A stretch of 9,783 bases of DNA from Actinomycetota bacterium. GTDB taxonomy: Bacteria > Actinomycetota > Actinomycetes > Mycobacteriales > Mycobacteriaceae. Made by a program: the position numbers and the translations under genes. The stretch covers positions 1-9,783 of the forward strand of contig SYAA01000139.1 in assembly GCA_005789055.1 (NCBI GenBank). The letters are read 5' to 3'. Every line of letters starts with the position of its first letter. Position 1 is the stretch's first letter. This document shows, piece after piece, positions 5,492-9,783 of the stretch. Under the pieces are notes generated by a model. It searched no databases and was not told the origin of the DNA. It saw nothing but the letters and a program-made list of their open reading frames with translations.

Positions 5492-5932
5492 GCAGGGGAT
5501 GACGTCCCCGGTGGGGGCGAAGCACAGGCAGGGCTCCAGGTACGGGGTGAAGTAGGGCTGCCCGTCGGGGGTGTAGCACGGAAGCTCACCGGGGAACGCG
5601 GGCACCAGCGGGTAGCCATAAGGAATGGCATAGCGGACGGCCGCGTCCACGACGGGGTCCACCCCGACAGGGCCGAGGACGCCCCCGACGCCTACCGGTC
5701 CGACCGGGCCAAGGATCGGATTCACCCCGACCGGGCCCACCACGCCGCCGACGCCGACCGGGCCCACCGGGCCCGCGACCGGACCGAGGCCACCGACACC
5801 GTAGGGACCCACCGGCCCCACACCGACGCCACCGGGACCGCCCGGTCCACGATCGTCGGCTTGGGCCACCGATGCCCCGATGATCGAACCTGCCGCCATT
5901 GCCGCCAGCAGCGTGGCTGCGAACCTGCTCAT
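5489..5932 (-). CDS. Secreted Gly-Pro-Val-rich protein of unknown function
   Basis: This is a small exported protein (147 aa from ATG 5932). An ATG one codon upstream (5935) is possible, but GGAG (5938-5941) is 5 nt from 5932 and only 2 nt from 5935, so I prefer 5932. The N-terminus is a Sec signal peptide: a short basic start, a hydrophobic Ala-rich core and a cleavage site after SVAQA before DDRG. The middle, about 65 residues, is low-complexity GPVGPVGVGG sequence with a direct duplication. The C-terminus differs: Tyr/Pro-rich with four Cys (LPC, EPCLC, IPC), which could form disulfides outside the membrane. There is no PE or PPE domain, although a PE_PGRS gene lies in about this place in M. 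tuberculosis. Similar short proteins with signal peptides are common in mycobacteria; I cannot assign a role. Confidence 0.8.
   Translation of the reverse strand: MSRFAATLLAAMAAGSIIGASVAQADDRGPGGPGGVGVGPVGPYGVGGLGPVAGPVGPVGVGGVVGPVGVNPILGPVGPVGVGGVLGPVGVDPVVDAAVRYAIPYGYPLVPAFPGELPCYTPDGQPYFTPYLEPCLCFAPTGDVIPC
5648..5773 (-). repeat. 63-bp in-frame tandem duplication within the GPV-rich gene
   Basis: Two adjacent 63-bp units (5711-5773 and 5648-5710) encode GPVGPVGVGGVVGPVGVNPIL and a close copy ending GVLGPVGVDPVV; 17 of 21 residues match. The unit is a multiple of three, so copy-number change keeps the reading frame. Shorter GPVGP-type repeats flank it. Confidence 0.8.
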
Positions 5933-5966
5933 CATTGCTCCGTTTCACTTGCTACGTGTGGGCGTG

Positions 5967-5972
5967 ATTCTA
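5967..5972 (-). promoter_or_regulatory. Possible -10 element of the GPV-rich gene
   Basis: On the minus strand TAGAAT matches TANNNT closely and lies about 34 nt before the preferred ATG, leaving room for a leader of about 25 nt with the GGAG site. No convincing -35 is seen. The divergent thioredoxin-like gene starts at 6022, so both promoters share an 89-bp gap; I could not find a clear -10 for that gene. Confidence 0.4.
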
Positions 5973-6021
5973 CCTCGACACGGTGGCTACCGCGCGGCAC
6001 CGACATGACAGACTCTTGGCT

Positions 6022-6915
6022 GTGACTCGTCCTCGTCCGGGAACGTCGCCGGTGATGACCGGTGCCGTCGACCTCTCCGTTCTCAAGCAGCGCGCGCAGG
6101 GTTCAGCAGGTGGCGCCGCCGGAGGGATTCCCGGCGCCGTAGAGGTGACCGAGGCCAATTTTGAAGCCGAGGTCCTCCGGCGCTCCGGAGAGATCCCGGT
6201 CGTCGTTCTGCTGTGGTCGCCGCGCAGCGACGTCTGCATTCAACTCGCGGACGCACTGGCGGCGCTGTGCGTTGCCGATGGTGGCACGTGGTCGCTGGCC
6301 ACGGTGAACGTCGACACCGCGCCGCGGGTGGCCGCGATGTTCGGTGTCGAGGCGGTGCCGACGGTGGTGGCACTGGCCGGCGGGCAGCCGTTGGCGAGCT
6401 TCGAAGGCGCGCAGCCACCCGAGCACTTGCGGCGCTGGGTGGACTCCCTGCTCGCCGCGACCGCGGGAAAGCTGGGCGGCGAGACCGGATCCGAAGATCA
6501 ACCCGCCGACCCCGCACTGGACGCAGCCCGGCAACTGCTCGACAGCGGCGACTTCGCTGCTGCGTCGACGGCGTATCAGGCGATACTCGGCACCGATCCG
6601 AACCACGCAGAGGCCAGGGGCGCGTTGCGTCAGATCACTTTCCTGCAGCGGGCCGCAGGAGTGGCGTCGGACGCCGTCGCGGTCGCCGACGCGGCGCCGG
6701 ATGACATCGACGCGGCCCTCGCCGCCGCCGATGCACAGATCCTCAGTCAGGACGTCGCCGCCGCGTTCACCCGGTTGATCGGGTTGATCAAGCGCACCTC
6801 CGGCGATGAGCGCACCCGGGTGCGCACGCGTCTGATCGAGTTGTTCGAACTTTTCGACCCGGCTGATCCCGAGGTGATCGCCGGGCGCCGTGACCTGGCC
6901 AACGCGCTGTATTGA
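6022..6915 (+). CDS. Thioredoxin-fold/TPR protein, CnoX (YbbN)-like, lacking CXXC
   Basis: The 297-aa cytoplasmic protein has a thioredoxin domain at about 40-152 and a C-terminal TPR-like helical region at about 165-297 (ALDAARQLLDSGDFAAASTA, then DPNHAEARGALRQITFLQ). The active site, normally WCGPC, reads WSPRSDVC: Trp65 is kept, both CXXC cysteines are absent and Cys72 lies further on. The cis-Pro is present (Pro113 in EAVPTVV). E. coli CnoX/YbbN has the same architecture and a similar degenerate site, and works as a holdase chaperone under oxidative or bleach stress that passes clients to GroEL. A similar role is plausible, while disulfide reduction is unlikely. The GTG start at 6022 (TRPRPGTSPVMTGAVDLS) agrees with remembered Rv1324. 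The conserved C-terminus ELFDPADPEVIAGRRDLANALY shows it is complete. It is convergent with glgB, 27 bp apart. Confidence 0.88.
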   Translation: MTRPRPGTSPVMTGAVDLSVLKQRAQGSAGGAAGGIPGAVEVTEANFEAEVLRRSGEIPVVVLLWSPRSDVCIQLADALAALCVADGGTWSLATVNVDTAPRVAAMFGVEAVPTVVALAGGQPLASFEGAQPPEHLRRWVDSLLAATAGKLGGETGSEDQPADPALDAARQLLDSGDFAAASTAYQAILGTDPNHAEARGALRQITFLQRAAGVASDAVAVADAAPDDIDAALAAADAQILSQDVAAAFTRLIGLIKRTSGDERTRVRTRLIELFELFDPADPEVIAGRRDLANALY

Positions 6916-6942
6916 GCCAGTAGGGCTCCAGGCAGACCTGAG

Positions 6943-7644
6943 TCAGGCGGGCTCGAGCCAGACCGCCGACATCGGCGGTAGTACCAGCCGGGCCGAGGCT
7001 GGTCGGCCGTGCCAGGGTTTCGCCTCGGCCTCGACGGTGCCGAGGTTGCCGATACCCGACCCGTTGTAGACCGTCGCGTCGCTGTTGAGCACCTCGCGCC
7101 AGGTGCCGGCACGGGGCAGTCCGAGGCGGTAGCCGCCGTGCTCGGCGCCGGCGAAGTTGAACACGCACGCCAGCACCGAACCGTCGGCACCCCAGCGCAG
7201 AAAGCTCAACACATTGCTCGCCGAGTCGTTGGCGTCGATCCAGGAGTAGCCCTCCGGCCGGGAGTCCTGGCTCCACAGTGCCGGACGGCTGCGATAGACC
7301 GCGTTGACGTCGGCGGTGAAACGCTGAATGCCACCGGAGAAGCCGTGCTCGTCGAGTTGGTACCAATCCAGGCCGCGTTCCTCCGACCACTCGGCGCGCT
7401 GGCCGAACTCCTGGCCCATGAATAACAGCTTCTTACCGGGGTGGGCCCACTGGTAGGCCAGCAGTGCCCGCAGGCCGGCGGCTTTGACGTGGTCGTTGCC
7501 GGGCATCCGGGACCACAGTGTGCCCTTGCCGTGCACCACCTCATCGTGGCTGATCGGTAGTACGTAGTTTTCGCTGAACGCGTACAGCATGGAGAACGTC
7601 ATCTCGTGGTGGTGGTAGCTGCGATAGATCGGATCGCGGCTCAT
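6943..7644 (-). CDS. glgB: GlgB C-terminal part (233 aa), starting at ATG right after the stop
   Basis: The downstream open frame begins at ATG 7642-7644, directly after the TAA and in the same frame. It carries the end of the GH13 barrel with region IV ([13 protein letters not shown]; Asp34 here, equal to codon 527 of the joined frame), the conserved [22 protein letters not shown] block and the C-terminal all-beta domain ending SAVWLEPA. No Shine-Dalgarno sequence precedes the ATG, so any translation would depend on ribosomes that have just ended at TAA. Conservation is high throughout, with no further lesion, so the interruption is either very recent, tolerated or an error. Alone it lacks the nucleophile and acid/base and cannot be a branching enzyme. 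Confidence 0.7.
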   Translation of the reverse strand: MSRDPIYRSYHHHEMTFSMLYAFSENYVLPISHDEVVHGKGTLWSRMPGNDHVKAAGLRALLAYQWAHPGKKLLFMGQEFGQRAEWSEERGLDWYQLDEHGFSGGIQRFTADVNAVYRSRPALWSQDSRPEGYSWIDANDSASNVLSFLRWGADGSVLACVFNFAGAEHGGYRLGLPRAGTWREVLNSDATVYNGSGIGNLGTVEAEAKPWHGRPASARLVLPPMSAVWLEPA

Positions 7645-7647
7645 TTA
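7642..7647 (-). other. glgB: TAA-ATG junction inside glgB
   Basis: On the minus strand the bases read GACTAAATGAGC: Asp, ochre stop, Met, Ser. The expected reading is Asp-Tyr-Val/Met-Ser-Arg-Asp. A single C-to-A change (G-to-T on the plus strand) at 7645 would turn Tyr TAC into TAA. The adjacent ATG makes direct reinitiation possible. Confidence 0.9.
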
Positions 7648-9123
7648 GTCGAGGGTGTCGTTCATCCAGCCCATGTTCCACTTCATGGAAAAGCCCAGAC
7701 CGCCGAGGTTTGTCGGCCTCGTCACGCCCGGCCAGGAGGTGGACTCCTCGGCGATGGTGACCACCCCCGGCGACATCTTGTGCACGGTGGCGTTCATCTC
7801 CTGGAGGAACTGCACGGCCTCAAGGTTCTCCCGGCCACCGTAGGCGTTCGCTGTCCAGCCACCGGCCGGACGCGAGTAGTCCAGGTAGAGCATCGAAGCC
7901 ACCGCGTCGACGCGTAGTCCGTCGATGTGAAATTCGCCGAGCCAGTACAGCGCGTTGGCTACCAGGAAGTTGCGCACCTCGGGGCGGCCGAAGTCGAATA
8001 CGTAGGTGCCCCAATCGAGTTGCTCGCCGCGGCGCGGGTCGGAGTGCTCGTAGAGAGCGGTGCCGTCGAAGCGACCCAGTGCCCAGGCATCCTTGGGGAA
8101 GTGCGCCGGAACCCAATCAACGATCACCCCGATCCCGGCTCCGTGCAGGGCATCGACCAGGAACCGAAAATCGTCAGGGGTGCCGAACCGTGACGTCGGC
8201 GCGTAGTAGGACGTCACTTGATAGCCCCACGATCCGCCGAACGGATGCTCGGCTACCGGAAGCAGTTCGACGTGGGTGAACCCCTGGGCGACCACATAGT
8301 CGGTGAGCTGTTCGGCCAACTCGCGGTAGCTCAGTCCGGGCCGCCACGAGCCCAGGTGCACCTCGTAGGTACTCATCGGTTCGAACACCGGGTTCGAACC
8401 GGCACGCGCGGCCATCCACTGCGCGTCGCGCCAGGAGTAATCCGACACGAACACCTTCGAGGCGGTGTGTGGCGGCACTTCGGTGGCGAACGCCATCGGG
8501 TCGGCCCGGTCCGTCACCGATCCGTCTGCACCGTGCACTCGGAACTTGTACAGCCCGTCGGCGGCGAAGCCCGGCCAGAACAACTCCCAGACCCCCGAGG
8601 AGCCCAGTACCCGCATGGGGGCGTCATAGCCGTCCCAGCCGTTGAACTCACCGATCAGGTTCACCCCCTTGGCATTCGGGGCCCACACCGCGAAGGACAT
8701 CCCGTCGACCACGCCATCGGGGGTGGTGAAACTGCGCGGATGGGCGCCAAGGATCTCCCAGAGACGTTCGTGGCGGCCCTCGGCGAACAGGTGCAGGTCC
8801 ACCTCGCCCAGAGTCGGCAGGAACCGGTAGCCGTCGGCGACGGTGTAAGGCCCATCGCCGCCGGGATAGCTGACCTCGAGTCGGTAGTCCATGAGGTCGA
8901 TGAACGGCAACTCGACCGCGTACACCCCGGAGTCGATGTGGGTCATCGGGTGGCGCGTCCCGCCGACCACGACGCTCACCGCGGTCGCATGCGGACGCAG
9001 TGCCCGGATGACGGTCCGGGTGCCGTCCTCGTGGGCGCCCAGGATGGCGTGCGGGTCGTGGTGGACCCCGGCGAGCAGTCGCGCCAGATCCGCCGAATCC
9101 GGCGCCAGACGGACGGGGCTCAT
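7645..9123 (-). CDS. glgB: GlgB N-terminal part (492 aa), with catalytic Asp and Glu
   Basis: This upstream open frame of the split glgB holds an N-terminal beta-sandwich (about 10-105), a CBM48 module (about 120-225, [20 protein letters not shown]) and most of the GH13 (beta/alpha)8 barrel. Visible GH13 regions are I at Asp336 ([10 protein letters not shown]), II with nucleophile Asp406 ([10 protein letters not shown]) and III with acid/base Glu459 ([10 protein letters not shown]). These fit M. tuberculosis D411 and E464 with a constant offset of five. It ends at [13 protein letters not shown] before TAA. Barrel strands 7 and 8, region IV and the C-terminal beta domain are missing, so on its own it is unlikely to fold or act. 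Start choice rests on the conserved length and on ATGA coupling to glgE; no strong ribosome site is seen. Confidence 0.8.
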   Translation of the reverse strand: MSPVRLAPDSADLARLLAGVHHDPHAILGAHEDGTRTVIRALRPHATAVSVVVGGTRHPMTHIDSGVYAVELPFIDLMDYRLEVSYPGGDGPYTVADGYRFLPTLGEVDLHLFAEGRHERLWEILGAHPRSFTTPDGVVDGMSFAVWAPNAKGVNLIGEFNGWDGYDAPMRVLGSSGVWELFWPGFAADGLYKFRVHGADGSVTDRADPMAFATEVPPHTASKVFVSDYSWRDAQWMAARAGSNPVFEPMSTYEVHLGSWRPGLSYRELAEQLTDYVVAQGFTHVELLPVAEHPFGGSWGYQVTSYYAPTSRFGTPDDFRFLVDALHGAGIGVIVDWVPAHFPKDAWALGRFDGTALYEHSDPRRGEQLDWGTYVFDFGRPEVRNFLVANALYWLGEFHIDGLRVDAVASMLYLDYSRPAGGWTANAYGGRENLEAVQFLQEMNATVHKMSPGVVTIAEESTSWPGVTRPTNLGGLGFSMKWNMGWMNDTLD

Positions 9124-9783
9124 TCGCGGCGCAGCAGAGGTGCCCGCTGCTCGGGCGGGATCGGCGGCATATTGAGGATGTGGGCGACCGCTCGGGCTGG
9201 TTCCAGCCGCACGAAATTCTCACGCCCCCATTGATATTCGTCACCGGTGATCTCGTCGCGGACCCAGAACCGGTCCCACGGCGACATCGCCAGGGCGCCC
9301 ATGTCCAGCCAGACGGTGCCCTGCTCGGCGCCGAAGGGATTGAGTGTGACCACCACCAGCACGGTGTCGCCGGTGTTGGGATCAAACTTGCTATAGGCCA
9401 GGAGTGCCTCATTGTCGACGGCGTGGAACCGGATGGTCCGCAGTTGGCACAGGGCCGGGTGGAGCCGGCGAATCTCGTTGAGTCTGGCGATGAACGGCTC
9501 CAGCGAGCGGCCCTCGGCGACGGCTTCGGCGAAGTCTCGCGGCCGCAGCTGGTACTTCTCGGAGTCGAGATACTCCTCGCTTCCCGGCCGGGCCGGAGCG
9601 CTCTCGAAAAGTTCGTAACCGGAGTACACCCCCCACGACGTTCCCATCGTGGCGGCCAGCACGGCTCGGATGGCGAACATTCCCGGACCGCCGTGCTGCA
9701 GGCTCTCGTGCAGGATGTCCGGGGTGTTGACGAAAAGGTTGGGCCGGGCGTAGTCGGCGTGCTCGGCGATCTGGCGACCGAAC
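9120..9783 (-). CDS. glgE: Alpha-1,4-glucan:maltose-1-phosphate maltosyltransferase GlgE, C-terminal part (partial)
   Basis: GlgE extends alpha-1,4-glucan using maltose 1-phosphate as donor; GlgB then branches the chain. The frame is open to the window edge, so the 5' part of the gene lies outside. The 221 visible residues begin [17 protein letters not shown] and hold the GH13 region IV motif [16 protein letters not shown] (about 9681-9728), the [10 protein letters not shown] block and a C-terminal beta domain ([21 protein letters not shown]) ending APLLRRE. No lesion is seen in this part. The stop TGA (9120-9122) overlaps the glgB ATG as ATGA, so the two genes are co-transcribed and probably translationally coupled, as expected for enzymes of one pathway. 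Confidence 0.95.
   Translation of the reverse strand, partial: FGRQIAEHADYARPNLFVNTPDILHESLQHGGPGMFAIRAVLAATMGTSWGVYSGYELFESAPARPGSEEYLDSEKYQLRPRDFAEAVAEGRSLEPFIARLNEIRRLHPALCQLRTIRFHAVDNEALLAYSKFDPNTGDTVLVVVTLNPFGAEQGTVWLDMGALAMSPWDRFWVRDEITGDEYQWGRENFVRLEPARAVAHILNMPPIPPEQRAPLLRRE

Larger units (their letters stand above)
6943..9123 (-). pseudogene. glgB: 1,4-alpha-glucan branching enzyme GlgB, interrupted by an in-frame stop
   Basis: Read as one frame, this is a full-length branching enzyme of 726 codons (M. tuberculosis GlgB is 731 aa as I recall) with one TAA at codon 493 (7645-7647). GlgB cuts alpha-1,4-glucan chains and rejoins them as alpha-1,6 branches in glycogen and capsular glucan. 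There is no frameshift, deletion or insertion: the sequence up to NDTLD and from [17 protein letters not shown] onward is well conserved, and the stop replaces an expected Tyr (TAC to TAA is one base). The codon after the stop is ATG, where I expect Val. The ATG at 9121-9123 overlaps the glgE stop as ATGA. It could be a recent pseudogene, two chains made by reinitiation, read-through, or a sequence error; the two parts are described separately. Confidence 0.85.

Noticed and set aside
6914..6947. Terminator between the thioredoxin-like gene and glgB
   Set aside because: Two short inverted repeats exist (GAGCC/GGCTC at 6914-6928 and CCTGA/TCAGG at 6937-6947), but the 5-bp stems are too weak to call.
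7642..7647. Programmed recoding (selenocysteine, pyrrolysine or frameshift) in glgB
   Set aside because: The codon is TAA, not TGA or TAG, the reading frame is unchanged on both sides, and I see no slippery site or SECIS-like element.

Overview
The window is high-GC actinobacterial DNA and almost certainly mycobacterial. The 23S/5S sequences, the protein sequences and the gene order (rrn 3' end, ogt, class III cyclase, nucS, small zinc-ribbon gene, epimerase, fadA4, thioredoxin-like gene, glgB, glgE) match what I recall of the M. tuberculosis Rv1316c-Rv1327c region. It is not M. tuberculosis: there is one cyclase gene where I recall three, no alkA between ogt and the cyclase, and a short secreted Gly-Pro-Val-rich protein in roughly the place of a PE_PGRS gene. 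An environmental or fast-growing species fits, but the species cannot be named from this sequence.

Layout. 1-397: 3' end of 23S rRNA, spacer, 5S rRNA and a strong GAAA-loop terminator. 407-2628 (minus strand): ogt (O6-alkylguanine-DNA repair) behind a membrane-bound HAMP adenylate cyclase, separated by a 17-bp x 5 tandem repeat. 2673-3637 (plus): nucS, the mismatch-specific endonuclease of actinobacteria, overlapping a 97-aa zinc-ribbon gene by one base. 3642-4109 (minus): a methylmalonyl-CoA epimerase-like protein, divergent from the fadA4 thiolase (4192-5373, plus). 5489-5932 (minus): the secreted GPV-rich protein. 6022-6915 (plus): a thioredoxin-TPR protein resembling CnoX/YbbN with no CXXC. 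6943-9783 (minus): glgE (3' part) and glgB, overlapping by ATGA.

The most striking point is in glgB. The branching-enzyme frame is complete and collinear over about 726 codons but carries one ochre codon (TAA) where a Tyr is expected, with ATG as the very next codon. The upstream part keeps the catalytic Asp and Glu, and the downstream part keeps the third active-site Asp (SHDEV motif). It is therefore a pseudogene, a read-through or reinitiation gene giving a two-chain enzyme, or a one-base sequence error. GlgE and GlgB act in one alpha-glucan pathway, and blocking maltose-1-phosphate use is toxic in M. tuberculosis, so a true loss would matter physiologically.

Smaller points: predicted leaderless promoters at nucS and the epimerase gene, a His-His to Gln-Gln change at a predicted metal-site position of the epimerase, tandem hairpins after fadA4, and a 63-bp duplication inside the secreted-protein gene. 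I see no mobile element, CRISPR array, tRNA or defence system.
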